From a virus, in the IMG/VR virus record IMGVR_UViG_3300009152_000066, positions 1 to 47,580 of that record: a stretch of 47,580 nucleotides of DNA. One strand, written 5' to 3'. Under the pieces are notes generated by a model. The model saw nothing but the letters and a program-made list of their open reading frames with translations, was not told the DNA's origin and ran no database searches. The position numbers and the translations under genes were made by a program. Shown piece after piece: positions 1 through 8,883 of the stretch. The stretch's first letter is position 1, and every line of letters begins with the position of its first letter.

Positions 1-1
1 A

Positions 2-397
2 GCCGCCAAGCTTGAAGGTGGGCTTCCTGAAAAGGATGGGCCAACCAACATGGGCAGCAAGATCGAGTATAAGGGCAAGTTCGCTGGTAAGTATGATCTG
101 ATTGTTGATCCTCTCTTCCCAGAAGACGAAATCATTCTTGGATACAACGGGGGAAGCCCAATGGATGCAGGATACGTATACTGCCCATACATCCCACTTA
201 TGCCACTACCAATGGTAACCGATCCAGGCAGCTTCCAGCCAAGAAAGGGTATCATGACACGTTATGCTAAGGCTGCAATCCAGCCCGCTAGCAGATTCTA
301 CCGTGTCATCCGCCTAGTCGGAGCTAGCACGGATTACATGAAGCCATACGTCTTCAGCAACGCTGGAACGAATGTCCTCACTGTAAATGCAGGCTGA
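2..397 (+). CDS. 23: Major capsid protein, C-terminal part (T4 gp23-like, 5' truncated by window)
   Basis: Only the last 131 codons are present; the reading frame is open from base 2, so the start lies upstream. The stretch around residues 58-90 of the fragment (GYVYCPYIPLMP, then FQPRKGIMTRYAK) is the conserved C-terminal block of T4-type gp23 capsid proteins, which form the hexamers of the prohead shell. An internal ATG at 50 is not the gene start. A hairpin terminator follows the stop by about 25 bases, consistent with a highly expressed late gene that ends its own transcript. Confidence 0.9.
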   Translation, partial: AAKLEGGLPEKDGPTNMGSKIEYKGKFAGKYDLIVDPLFPEDEIILGYNGGSPMDAGYVYCPYIPLMPLPMVTDPGSFQPRKGIMTRYAKAAIQPASRFYRVIRLVGASTDYMKPYVFSNAGTNVLTVNAG

Positions 398-420
398 TCC
401 TAGCAATACTGCTAGTAATT

Positions 421-450
421 AAAAGCGGGCCCTAAAAAGCCCGCTTTTTT
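421..450 (+). terminator. Rho-independent terminator after the capsid gene
   Basis: An inverted repeat AGCGGGC / GCCCGCT encloses a short A-rich loop and is followed by a run of six T. It sits 24 bases after the capsid stop codon and before the TAAATA promoter of the neck gene. Confidence 0.9.
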
Positions 451-464
451 ATTTTAATGCAGAC

Positions 465-471
465 CTAAATA
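465..471 (+). promoter_or_regulatory. Putative late promoter (CTAAATA)
   Basis: CTAAATA resembles the T4 late-promoter box TATAAATA recognised by gp55-type sigma. It lies between a terminator and the neck gene, 9 bases before its ATG. The same box occurs upstream of genes at 2895, 35590, 40945 and 47175. Confidence 0.55.
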
Positions 472-480
472 TCTTATAGA

Positions 481-1341
481 ATGGTAATTCCTCTTATATC
501 AGGCTACGGCTCATCTTATGGAAAATACGGTGGTTCTAGGACCACAGACTATACTCACCCTGGGGATATTGATGCGTCTAAATTAAATGCTAATTTAGAA
601 GTTGACGGGGTGCAATTTAATTTATTTGAGCAAACAGTAAATGATTACATATTAGCTCAATTAGGGCATCCGATAGTGTCCGTAGAATTAACTCCATTTC
701 AAATTAAAACTTGTATAGACGAAGCCATATCAAAATTAGATTATCATGCCCCTCAATGGGCTAATCAATTTGCAGTGTTTGATGCGTCAAGCGGTGTAAA
801 CATATATGAGCTTCCCCAGTTTATGATGAATAATTTAAGCTATGTTGGATATAAAAAAGATATTTTAGGCTTAAATTACACTCCAGGTTCATTAGCTTTT
901 GATTTAACTTTGGCGTTTTTTAACACAAACAGATTTTTCCAAGGCGGAGGAATCGGGGACTTCTTCCTAACGCAACAATACTTAGAGATAATGAGAAGAG
1001 TGCTGTCTAACGAGGGGGCATGGTCAGTTGTAAATGGTAGATACATTCAACTTTACCCAGCACCAACTGAAACCCCTACACCAGTGATCGTAGAGTATCG
1101 AGCTTTGGACTCTAACACAATAAATCATGCCTACCGCAGTTGGATCCAACGATACGCTTTGGCGTGTGCTAAGGGCATCCTGGGGCGCGTAAGAGGCAAG
1201 TATAGGACACTCCCTGGTCCAGGTGGAGGAGCACAATTAGACGGAGGAATACTAACTCAAGAAAGCTCGCAAGAAAAGAAAGATTTAATTGAGGAGTTGA
1301 TTTCTGAAATCGAAGAGCGTCCTATGTTTATAGTTGGATAA
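481..1341 (+). CDS. 13: Neck / head-completion protein (T4 gp13-like)
   Basis: A 286-aa protein at the position where T4-type phages place neck genes. The C-terminal third has the pattern typical of gp13-like proteins: a helix with YALACAKGILGRVRGKY (around residues 227-243), then a Pro/Gly-rich loop (TLPGPGG) and a helical acidic end. It would sit on the portal and help close the DNA-filled head. T4 gp13 is 309 aa, so length fits. The ATG follows a TAAATA box closely and has no obvious Shine-Dalgarno. Assignment rests on pattern and gene order; gp14 is the alternative name. Confidence 0.65.
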   Translation: MVIPLISGYGSSYGKYGGSRTTDYTHPGDIDASKLNANLEVDGVQFNLFEQTVNDYILAQLGHPIVSVELTPFQIKTCIDEAISKLDYHAPQWANQFAVFDASSGVNIYELPQFMMNNLSYVGYKKDILGLNYTPGSLAFDLTLAFFNTNRFFQGGGIGDFFLTQQYLEIMRRVLSNEGAWSVVNGRYIQLYPAPTETPTPVIVEYRALDSNTINHAYRSWIQRYALACAKGILGRVRGKYRTLPGPGGGAQLDGGILTQESSQEKKDLIEELISEIEERPMFIVG

Positions 1342-1342
1342 T

Positions 1343-1912
1343 ATGAGTAAATTTTCAAAATTTAAATCTAACATTAACTTACCAAATACGGATGATTACG
1401 ATAGCCCAATAAGGTTATTTAATAAAATATCCGATCAAAATTTATTTAATGTTATAGATCAAGAGCAGATGAAATTAGCTGGCTCTCCATTGTTAATATT
1501 TAAGTATTATCAAAATGCTGAGATTGACGATGTGTATGGAGAAGAGAGAAACAAAACTCACTCAGTAGAACCTATCAGGGCATTTGGTCACTATGAGCCC
1601 AGAGCGATAGAAGAAAATTTAACTCAATTTGGTATAGAGCTTACGAACGATCAGCAATTTACATTTAATAAATCTTACATAGAAAAAAAATTAGAAAGAC
1701 CTCTAATCCCTGGGGACATAATTAAGCCAGAATTTCAAAATTTAAAATATGAAGTGTATGAAGTTCAGGAAGATAGTTTTGAAGTTTATGGGGTATATCA
1801 TTTAATGTGTAGTGCTAAACTTCTTAGGGATTCTCAAGATGTTCATAATCAAATTACTCCTACTTCCGACGAGATAATAACCAGAATAGATCCTAAGGAG
1901 CCTTATGAGTAG
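1343..1912 (+). CDS. 14: Neck / head-closure protein (T4 gp14-like)
   Basis: The protein is 189 aa from the ATG at 1343, which overlaps the region of the upstream stop codon. A TTG three codons earlier (1334) is an alternative that I consider less likely. The central part (RPLIPGDIIKPEF, then KYEVYEVQEDSF and VYGVYHLMC) is a small beta-barrel-like pattern seen in head-closure/gp14-type neck proteins. T4 gp14 is longer (256 aa). It lies between a gp13-like and a gp15-like gene, the expected order for a neck module. Function is inferred mainly from position and this pattern. Confidence 0.5.
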   Translation: MSKFSKFKSNINLPNTDDYDSPIRLFNKISDQNLFNVIDQEQMKLAGSPLLIFKYYQNAEIDDVYGEERNKTHSVEPIRAFGHYEPRAIEENLTQFGIELTNDQQFTFNKSYIEKKLERPLIPGDIIKPEFQNLKYEVYEVQEDSFEVYGVYHLMCSAKLLRDSQDVHNQITPTSDEIITRIDPKEPYE

Positions 1913-2831
1913 TTTAGTCAATAGCAAAGTTTTAAAAGAAATCTTAGAAAAAACAAATTCCTCTATTGGAATGTATGTTCAAAAAGTATTTAAAGATACG
2001 CTAAGAAACTTAATTAATATATTTGGCAATACTTATTATGTTGATAAAAATAATAGCACAATAAAAGTTAAATGTTTTCATGCCAATCAAGAGAGGGCGG
2101 TGGCTAAAACATTTATAGGTAATAATATAACTCTGCCAATTATCACAGTGTCTGAGAACAATGCTTCAAAAAATGATGACCGAGGACGATACACTCCAAT
2201 ATTAATTCACGAAAAATATTGGCACAAAAGAAAAAACAGAGCAATAAGAACTCTGTCAATGGCCCCGCGTCCGATAGACATAAAGTATACAATAAACATT
2301 TGGGCAAAATATAAGGAAGATCTAGATCAAATAAGAGAATATATTTTAATTTTATTTAATCCAGATTTAGAAATTAAAACTCGGCAAAGCAACATTACCA
2401 AAGCATTCCTGGAGAGCGAGTCCGACATCCAGCAGTCGGAGGCTGACGATCAACAGGACAGAATTTTAAAGAAATCCATAACCATAAAAGTTGAAACTTT
2501 TATAGAAAACCCAAAGTTTTTATACACCTCCACAGGCAAGATAGAAACTATAAACTATCAAATATCTTTAGAGGGGACAAATGTTCAAGAGAGTGCATCC
2601 ACGGCAGCAGTCACTCACGCGATTGAGTGTAACTGCTCGGAGTGTGTATTGCCATTGTATTTAATAAATGGTGAATCTTTTAATATATCTACTCTATGTC
2701 AAATCGCATCTAGCCACGGTTCTGGGTGCTCCTGCTCTGATTGCACATTGTTAATAACTTTAATTTCAGGTGTCGAAGCTAATATTTCTGTCAATTGCGC
2801 ACCTATCGAATCCATAGATGAATTAAACTAA
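1905..2831 (+). CDS. 15: Tail terminator / sheath stabiliser (T4 gp15-like) with Cys-rich C-terminal tail
   Basis: A 308-aa protein. The middle (MAPRPIDIKYTINIWAKYKEDLDQIREYILILFNP) matches the pattern of T4-type gp15 tail-completion proteins, which cap the tube and sheath and join tail to neck. It begins 8 bases inside the upstream gene and precedes the sheath gene by one small ORF. After about residue 235 it has an unusual extension with two imperfect repeats, each starting CNCSEC or CSCSDC and continuing into a hydrophobic stretch ending in FNIS or ANIS. T4 gp15 is 272 aa, so this extension accounts for the extra length. Confidence 0.55.
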   Translation: MSSLVNSKVLKEILEKTNSSIGMYVQKVFKDTLRNLINIFGNTYYVDKNNSTIKVKCFHANQERAVAKTFIGNNITLPIITVSENNASKNDDRGRYTPILIHEKYWHKRKNRAIRTLSMAPRPIDIKYTINIWAKYKEDLDQIREYILILFNPDLEIKTRQSNITKAFLESESDIQQSEADDQQDRILKKSITIKVETFIENPKFLYTSTGKIETINYQISLEGTNVQESASTAAVTHAIECNCSECVLPLYLINGESFNISTLCQIASSHGSGCSCSDCTLLITLISGVEANISVNCAPIESIDELN

Positions 2832-2870
2832 GATAATTAAATTTTTTAAATTAAATTAATACTTAGCCAG

Positions 2871-2878
2871 GATAAATA
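2871..2878 (+). promoter_or_regulatory. Putative late promoter (GATAAATA)
   Basis: GATAAATA is one base from the T4 late consensus TATAAATA. It lies in the 63-base gap before the gene at 2895, with a weak AGAGAAA ribosome site between it and the ATG, and would drive the sheath/tube unit. Confidence 0.65.
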
Positions 2879-2894
2879 CTATTAGAGAAATTTT

Positions 2895-3113
2895 ATGCCT
2901 AAGCAACCATCAAGCGTAGTTAAGCCCTCTACAGAGGTAACTAAGTCAATAAAGAATTACTCTTTGCAGGGTATAAACATTATTCTGAAGAATGGAAATG
3001 ATTTTGATAATGTTTGGCTCTCCCCTAAGCAATCAATTAGAGTTCTTGAGAGCCAAATTACCCAACAGGTAAAAAATCTTCATAAAAGAAGATTAGTTAT
3101 TATAGGAAATTAA
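2895..3113 (+). CDS. Small conserved-looking protein upstream of sheath
   Basis: A 72-aa protein of unknown function, directly after a late-type promoter and 11 bases before the sheath gene. The first 20 residues are polar and probably flexible. Residues 25-70 (INIILKNGNDF, VWLSPKQSIRV) look like a compact beta-rich domain with a basic end (HKRRLVIIGN). Its co-transcription with sheath and tube suggests a structural or assembly role, but nothing in the sequence proves it. Confidence 0.75.
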   Translation: MPKQPSSVVKPSTEVTKSIKNYSLQGINIILKNGNDFDNVWLSPKQSIRVLESQITQQVKNLHKRRLVIIGN

Positions 3114-3124
3114 AAGGCAATTAA

Positions 3125-5167
3125 ATGGCAGGCATCCCTACAAGTCCAGCAGTCGTTTTCCTAGAGAAAGATAATTCAGCCTACCCTCCAAATATCAACT
3201 CATCCATAGTTGGTATAGTTGGTTACGCAACAAAAGGTCCAACAAACGAAGCAACTTTAATAACAAGCCAGGAAAACTTGATTAGAGTATTCGGAAATCC
3301 AAGAGAGAGTTTGCCTGGGCAAGGTCTTGAGGGAGCTTTGGAAATCCTTGAAACCACAAATCAAATAAGGTTCGTTAGAGCTACCCCTGGAGATGCAACT
3401 GAAGCCTCAGCTTATGCTCAGTTTGGAGCTTGTCCAGCCATAGTCCTAAAACCAGGACCCTACGGGCTAACTAATAATTTATATTTAACTGTTACAGTAA
3501 AAGACTCCAATGGAGTCACTGTTCTGGACGAAAAAGATATTGACGTATTATCATCAACAACTAATGTTAGTAACAATTTAACACAAGCTTCAGCGGTTGC
3601 AAAAATAGTTGGCGACGGATCTTCAAGACTGGATCATGCCTTTGTTGCTTTTGATTCAAATTCTGATTCATCTGGATATTTTGTCGGAGCCTACGCTGGT
3701 AAAGCTGCGTTGTTAAGCGTTCAAGCTTATTCTAGCACTGCACGCGAAACTTCAGATGGAGTATCAATCTTAGTGAAAGTTGACGCTCTATCTGGAATCA
3801 CGGTTGGGACTTTTGCCTCATCAATAACAGTTTCTGGATCAGATATTCCAACTAGCTCACTAGCCTATCTAGTAAGATCATTATATGATGGTGATGGATA
3901 CAATTTAAGCTCGGATATTAACACTGGGCAAGCTTTAGGTATAAGCATAGAAACTGAAAACGGCGGTGGTTTAAAGTCATTGCTGACAGTAAATAATGAA
4001 GGCGTCGCTGCGGAAACTTATACCATATCCCTGCTAAATGATACAACTTTCATAGAGAATGTTATCAACGTAGGTGTCGATAATGCTATATCAGATTATG
4101 TGAAGGGAGAACTTTATGGTAGCGGAACTTCGCTAACATATGCGTCTCCATTAGCTGATAATGTTACACAAATCAAAAATCTTAACACAGGTATTTCTGT
4201 AAGTGGTATTTCAGGAATTAATCCTCTGTTCGTTAAGTTGATTGATAAGACTGTGGGCCTTGCAAATGGGTCTGTGGGTTCCGTAACCACATCTGGGGTT
4301 ATAGGATCCCCCGCCACTAAGACTGGAATTTATGCCTTAGATGACGATCTACTAAATATATCAATGGGTATAGTCCCAGGAATTTCAGATCAGAGCGTTC
4401 AAAATGCACTGATAACTTTAGCTGAAACGTCTCAGAATTTCTTAGCAGTGGTATCCCCTCCACAGGGTTTAGACACGGTTCAAGAAGCTGTGGATTGGAT
4501 GAATGGTAAAGGAGATGGTAGAACCGCTGCAATAAATAGCTCCTGGGGCGCGGTGTTCTGGCCTTGGGTTCAGGTCTTTGATACATTCTCCTTAAAGGAT
4601 ATGTGGTATGATCCTGCAATATTTGCCGTAAGACAAATGGCATTCACAGATAATGTTGCAGAGACATGGTTTGCTCCCGCAGGATTCACTAGAGGCAGAC
4701 TAACTAAGCCAACGTCAGTTGAGCTTGGTTTGAATCAGGGTGATAGAGACGCTCTGTATGTTACAAATATAAATCCTATAGTAAACTTTGCACCAGAAGG
4801 TATTACTATATTTGGACAAAAGACAGCACAAAGAGCTTCCACTGCTTTGGATAGAATCAATATAAGAAGATTGATGATATTCTTAAGAAAGGTTCTATTG
4901 CAGACTGGTAGAACAGATTTGTTTGAGCCAAATGATGCATTTACTTGGGAGACGGTAAAAGATAAAGCAGAGGCTTTATTGTCCGATATCCAAGCTAGAA
5001 GAGGCATTACAGATTTCAGAGTAATTTGCGATGAGACTGTAAACACTCCAGTTAGAGTTGATAGGAACGAGCTTTGGTGCAAGATATTACTGAAGCCAAC
5101 TAAGACTGCTGAATGGATTATCTTTGAGGTAAATCTCACAAGTCAGTCTGCAAAATTTAGTGGATAA
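3125..5167 (+). CDS. 18: Tail sheath protein (T4 gp18-like)
   Basis: A 680-aa protein, close to T4 gp18 (659 aa). The N-terminus (GIPTSPAVVFLEKDNS and IVGIVGYATKGP) and the C-terminus (LWCKILLKPTKTAEWIIFEVNL) are the conserved ends of contractile sheath proteins, which interlock between subunits. The middle, about residues 100-420, is Ser/Thr/Gly-rich and beta-like, as expected for the variable outward-facing domains. The tube gene follows 5 bases downstream, the classic gp18-gp19 order. Confidence 0.93.
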   Translation: MAGIPTSPAVVFLEKDNSAYPPNINSSIVGIVGYATKGPTNEATLITSQENLIRVFGNPRESLPGQGLEGALEILETTNQIRFVRATPGDATEASAYAQFGACPAIVLKPGPYGLTNNLYLTVTVKDSNGVTVLDEKDIDVLSSTTNVSNNLTQASAVAKIVGDGSSRLDHAFVAFDSNSDSSGYFVGAYAGKAALLSVQAYSSTARETSDGVSILVKVDALSGITVGTFASSITVSGSDIPTSSLAYLVRSLYDGDGYNLSSDINTGQALGISIETENGGGLKSLLTVNNEGVAAETYTISLLNDTTFIENVINVGVDNAISDYVKGELYGSGTSLTYASPLADNVTQIKNLNTGISVSGISGINPLFVKLIDKTVGLANGSVGSVTTSGVIGSPATKTGIYALDDDLLNISMGIVPGISDQSVQNALITLAETSQNFLAVVSPPQGLDTVQEAVDWMNGKGDGRTAAINSSWGAVFWPWVQVFDTFSLKDMWYDPAIFAVRQMAFTDNVAETWFAPAGFTRGRLTKPTSVELGLNQGDRDALYVTNINPIVNFAPEGITIFGQKTAQRASTALDRINIRRLMIFLRKVLLQTGRTDLFEPNDAFTWETVKDKAEALLSDIQARRGITDFRVICDETVNTPVRVDRNELWCKILLKPTKTAEWIIFEVNLTSQSAKFSG

Positions 5168-5172
5168 TAAAA

Positions 5173-5757
5173 ATGGTAAATAGCTATTATCAAAATGATT
5201 ATCGGCCTTTTGCGAAAGGCCAATCTCTGCCTAAAATATCAACAACTTTAGATGCAGTAAGAGCATATCAATTCGAAGTCCAGTTCTTTGGGCTTCCTCC
5301 AAGCCTATCAAATCAACAACAAGACCTGACCCTTGCCGCCAAGCAAGTAGGATCAATAAGCTTTGGAGTTGAGGATATCGCAGTTCACAGAGTAAACGAT
5401 ACGGTGTTCTACCCTGGGAAGCCAACCTTCGACTCAGTAAGCATAACCTTTGATAACTTATATCTTAGGAGCACTTGCAAAACTTTGTGGGAATGGTTTA
5501 AATCAACTTATGATCCAATAAGCGGAGATATGACAAAGTTAGCTGCCCCAGGTGGTTCTCCTAACAGAACATTTAAAGCTAACAAAATGAGAATTATTGA
5601 GTTGGACAATACTAAGAATCCTCATGCTGCCATAGAGCTTTACGGAATATATCCAAAGAGCGTAAGCTTCTCCGAGAAGAATTACTCTACAAGTGAATAC
5701 GCGACTATATCAGTTGATTTTAGATTTGATTTTATGGATTACTTTAATTATCCATAA
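5173..5757 (+). CDS. 19: Tail tube protein (T4 gp19-like)
   Basis: A 194-aa protein (T4 gp19 is 163 aa). The pattern YQFEVQFFGLPP near residue 32, then VGSISFGVEDIAVHRVNDTVFYPGKP, and the final strand DFRFDFMDYF are typical of T4-type tube subunits that stack as hexameric rings inside the sheath. It follows the sheath gene by 5 bases and is closed by a hairpin terminator, so it ends this late unit. No gp20 portal gene follows, unlike in T4. Confidence 0.92.
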   Translation: MVNSYYQNDYRPFAKGQSLPKISTTLDAVRAYQFEVQFFGLPPSLSNQQQDLTLAAKQVGSISFGVEDIAVHRVNDTVFYPGKPTFDSVSITFDNLYLRSTCKTLWEWFKSTYDPISGDMTKLAAPGGSPNRTFKANKMRIIELDNTKNPHAAIELYGIYPKSVSFSEKNYSTSEYATISVDFRFDFMDYFNYP

Positions 5758-5788
5758 TGTAATTAAAGTAAATTTTTTATCTTTATTT

Positions 5789-5820
5789 ATAGCCTACCTA
5801 TTTAGGGTAGGCTATTTTTC
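5789..5820 (+). terminator. Rho-independent terminator after tail tube
   Basis: A 10-bp perfect inverted repeat (ATAGCCTACC / GGTAGGCTAT) with a 7-base loop is followed by TTTTTC. It ends the sheath-tube transcript and directly abuts the TATAAT box of the next gene. Confidence 0.9.
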
Positions 5821-5826
5821 TATAAT
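5821..5826 (+). promoter_or_regulatory. Putative -10 box 5 nt before a start codon
   Basis: TATAAT lies between the terminator stem and the ATG at 5832, with 5 bases (AAGTT) between box and ATG and no Shine-Dalgarno. If used as a -10 element, the transcript would start at or beside the ATG. No clear -35 element was seen because that area is the terminator. Confidence 0.5.
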
Positions 5827-5831
5827 AAGTT

Positions 5832-8333
5832 ATGAAGTATTTTAATCAGATCTTAGATAAATATAATTCCTTGCATGAGCAGTATTCTGAGGATCCAGCA
5901 GCCATAGCTAGTGCTAACGAGTTAATAACCTCAGTTAAGTCTAGTGGTAATCCAGCACCAATAAAAGGAAATATAACTTTACAAAGAACTGAAACTGGCG
6001 GCATATCAATATTTGGATTAGGTGCCTTCCCAATAACGGTAATTGAGGATACTGGTCAAACAAATGAAAAAGGTTTTAAAAAATTAGTAGGATTATTATC
6101 TAAGTATAGTGATTTTATTTATGATGGCCCAAGGCAGGAATTATTACTTGGACAACAGCCTGACCAAGGGCAACCTCTAGGTAAGGGTGGTGCAAAGTTC
6201 CCATATTTCCCAAATGCATATGTTGCGAATCCCAAAAAAGTAAAGAATACATTAGAAAAAATTTGTAAAGACGAAGTAGATAAAATAAATAGCAATGATG
6301 AACTTAACAAGAAGCAGAAAACTGAAGCTATTCGAAAATCAAATCAGTCTTGCTCTAAGTTAATAAATGAAACAGACAGGTTAGTAAATGATAACCGTGG
6401 TTCCATAGCTCAAACCCTTGACGCATCTCAAAGATTACTATTTGGATGCGAAGAAGATAATATTGAACAGTGTGAAACTAAACAAGAGGATACTGCTAAA
6501 TCAATAGAGCATAGAAATTCAGCATTCTATGCTATTCAGGATGCTATGAATACTTTAACTGATGCACAAAGAAGAGAAAATAAAATGCTTACTTTGGAAG
6601 AGTGTGCATCATTAAAAAAATCCATAAGTATTACTGGTGGAAAGATGGGTGGAAAGTCTAGGACTTTAGCTATCACTGGTCCTGACGGGAATGGCATGGT
6701 AGTCTTTCAGGAAAGAACAACATTTTTGGCTGACGCATTAACTACTTTAGCAAAAGATGTTAAATGTCCTGATGGATCACCATTTGAATATGAGTCAAAT
6801 ACGGTAGAGTTTTTGACCTCTAACGGAGTAGGTCAATCCACAGGGTCTACTTTGAAGGGTTTTTTCTTTGAAGACTTAAGAGCAGCAATTTCCACTTTAA
6901 AAGACTGTCAGGCAGCAGGAAGACCTCAGGGAGAATGTGACCGGGAAGCATCACAACATCTATTAAGATGGCTTAAAACAAAAGATAACTTATTAAATGC
7001 TATGAGAGACTTGCTAGCTAGGATCAAAGAGAGTGGCGAGTTAGCAGTCGAGTTAGACGATGAGCGGGGAATAAGCTTTATTAATGATTTCCTTAGTAGA
7101 ATATCAGGAGATCTAGAAGCTAGCGAAGAAATGTTAGCTACATTTAACATTATGGCTAGAACCGCAGCACTGGGTGTGTCAGAAAGATCTCCAGCTAAAG
7201 TTGAAAAAACAGGAAACATCACTGGCGGGGGCAAGAAAGCAGACATGACAGAGCATTATAGAACACCAGAGGAAGCAGAAGCTGCGGCAGATAAAATGAA
7301 GTTGTCGCCAGAGCAAAGAAAATATATTAAAGTAAGAAAAGTTACTGATAAGGTAGGTAACACTACCTATGTCCTGGGGGACAGTGTAAAATTTTCATCA
7401 GACGTAGAAAAAATTTATGCTGGGCAAGCTGCTAGATCAAACATTAAAGATGCTATTAGTAACCCAAGGGAAAGTAAAGACTGGTTTGATGCTATGCACG
7501 AAGTTGGTATAACTCCAAAAGATATAACAGCAATTGGTTCGTCTATAAAAGAATTTGAAAGTAATTTAAAAACATTATTAAACTTAGAAGAAGTCGAACA
7601 ATATAAAACAAAGGACGGAAAAAGAATAGCTGTAAATCAAAGAGCCCAAGCTGCGGAAGAAATAACGCGAGCAATAACTGAACAATTAGGAGTAGACTCA
7701 CAAATTTCTCAATCAATGATTGGGGATTTAAAGAAATTGATAGAACAAGAAAAACCCTGGGAAGAAATATCTGGATTTATAGCAGACAAGATATACAAAG
7801 CAAAATTAGAATCGGGATTATTGTCTGATAATCCCCAAGCAGCACTTAACCAGATAGCAACATTTGGAGCTTTCGGAGGCATATCCTCGGATGGATGTTT
7901 CCTTTCCGCAGCAGATGGCCCTAAAGGGAGAATGCATACTTCAGCTCAAAATTATCATATAGAGAGAATGAAGAAAAGATTAGATGAAATAGGTAAACTA
8001 CCTGTGGAGCAGAGATCAAAACTTGTAGAAATGAATTCTAAAAGTATAAACATTAAAGATGATAGCGATCCACCAAAAACAATTTTTACTGTGGTATTAG
8101 ATCAGATGAATGTGGATACCGTCTTTGATGGGGAAGACGTAGTAAAACATTCTAAGGTAACTTCGATCAAGCAGGGAGAACAACCTAAAAATCTAAAAAA
8201 TATAAATGCACAGGAGCAGCCAGAGAATGCATCCACAATTATAGATCGGGACCAACTAATGAAATTCTTAGTCGAGCAGAAGACTACGCTGGACAGGATG
8301 ATCAGCATCATAGCCAGAGATGGTCTGAATTAA
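5832..8333 (+). CDS. Large protein of unknown function (833 aa)
   Basis: Not recognised. The N-terminal 110 residues include a beta-rich part (ITLQRTETGGISIFGLGAFP), the centre (about 140-480) is helical and charged with scattered cysteines, and 500-700 is again helical. No signal peptide, membrane segment or nucleotide-binding motif was found. The C-terminal 90 residues are polar and probably disordered. It lies alone between the tail module and the minus-strand nuclease, whose 3' end overlaps it by 26 bp. Size and location suggest a virion or internal protein, but this is inference. Confidence 0.8.
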   Translation: MKYFNQILDKYNSLHEQYSEDPAAIASANELITSVKSSGNPAPIKGNITLQRTETGGISIFGLGAFPITVIEDTGQTNEKGFKKLVGLLSKYSDFIYDGPRQELLLGQQPDQGQPLGKGGAKFPYFPNAYVANPKKVKNTLEKICKDEVDKINSNDELNKKQKTEAIRKSNQSCSKLINETDRLVNDNRGSIAQTLDASQRLLFGCEEDNIEQCETKQEDTAKSIEHRNSAFYAIQDAMNTLTDAQRRENKMLTLEECASLKKSISITGGKMGGKSRTLAITGPDGNGMVVFQERTTFLADALTTLAKDVKCPDGSPFEYESNTVEFLTSNGVGQSTGSTLKGFFFEDLRAAISTLKDCQAAGRPQGECDREASQHLLRWLKTKDNLLNAMRDLLARIKESGELAVELDDERGISFINDFLSRISGDLEASEEMLATFNIMARTAALGVSERSPAKVEKTGNITGGGKKADMTEHYRTPEEAEAAADKMKLSPEQRKYIKVRKVTDKVGNTTYVLGDSVKFSSDVEKIYAGQAARSNIKDAISNPRESKDWFDAMHEVGITPKDITAIGSSIKEFESNLKTLLNLEEVEQYKTKDGKRIAVNQRAQAAEEITRAITEQLGVDSQISQSMIGDLKKLIEQEKPWEEISGFIADKIYKAKLESGLLSDNPQAALNQIATFGAFGGISSDGCFLSAADGPKGRMHTSAQNYHIERMKKRLDEIGKLPVEQRSKLVEMNSKSINIKDDSDPPKTIFTVVLDQMNVDTVFDGEDVVKHSKVTSIKQGEQPKNLKNINAQEQPENASTIIDRDQLMKFLVEQKTTLDRMISIIARDGLN

Positions 8334-8868
8334 ACTTTCTTGTGTAAGAAAGTATATCTCCAAGTCTGCACACAATATAAGTCTTACCTTGAGTTTTGAG
8401 TTGAAGATAATCTAAACTTAAAGCTTTATCTGCTAAAGTTAAATTATCATCCCTACTGAACAAGCATAAAATATCTTTCCGATCTTGCTGGAACACGATT
8501 AAAAATTGTTTTTGGATTTTGCTTGCATCTCGTTCGGCCTGGAAGATAAAATTCTGAAGTTCAGATTTCAGATTAAATATTGATCCAAGATTTTCTTTAT
8601 TATAACCTTTCTTACATTCTATAATAAACCTAAAGTTCTTAGGTGTTATTAGATCTCCACTAAACTTTAGATGATCAGGCAACTTATGAGTCGTAGAGAA
8701 TGCACCAGAACCTGGGGATCTCATGAACTCGGTAGTATTAAAATGAGTATTAAGTATATGACAAACTTTACGCTCAAATGAATTACCTTTTGTTCTACTA
8801 TTCTTACGCTTCTTTTTGTTGGCGATTAATGAAGTGAGATCGAAATCATCTTGAATTTTTTTGGTCAT
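8308..8868 (-). CDS. PD-(D/E)XK nuclease, possible Holliday-junction resolvase
   Basis: A 186-aa protein on the minus strand. Residues 28-36 (GNSFERKVC) supply the first acidic helix. A loop with RSPGSGAF is followed by SGD around residue 71 and IECKKG around residue 86, forming the E-...-GD-...-ExK core of Hjc/RecU-like PD-(D/E)XK enzymes. The N-terminus is very basic (KKKRKNSR). A resolvase role would replace T4 gp49, but a different nuclease of this fold is equally possible. The ATG is 5 nt after a minus-strand TATAAT and has no Shine-Dalgarno. It converges on the 833-aa gene. Confidence 0.65.
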   Translation of the reverse strand: MTKKIQDDFDLTSLIANKKKRKNSRTKGNSFERKVCHILNTHFNTTEFMRSPGSGAFSTTHKLPDHLKFSGDLITPKNFRFIIECKKGYNKENLGSIFNLKSELQNFIFQAERDASKIQKQFLIVFQQDRKDILCLFSRDDNLTLADKALSLDYLQLKTQGKTYIVCRLGDILSYTRKFNSDHLWL

Positions 8869-8869
8869 G

Positions 8870-8882
8870 CCCTATTATAGGG
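8870..8882. promoter_or_regulatory. Palindromic bidirectional promoter candidate
   Basis: CCCTATTATAGGG is a near-perfect palindrome centred at 8876. It sits exactly between the divergent starts of the minus nuclease (ATG, 8868) and the plus gene (GTG, 8884), one base from each codon. Read leftward it contains TATAAT, read rightward TATTAT, each 5 nt from its start codon. Confidence 0.55.
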
Positions 8883-8883
8883 A

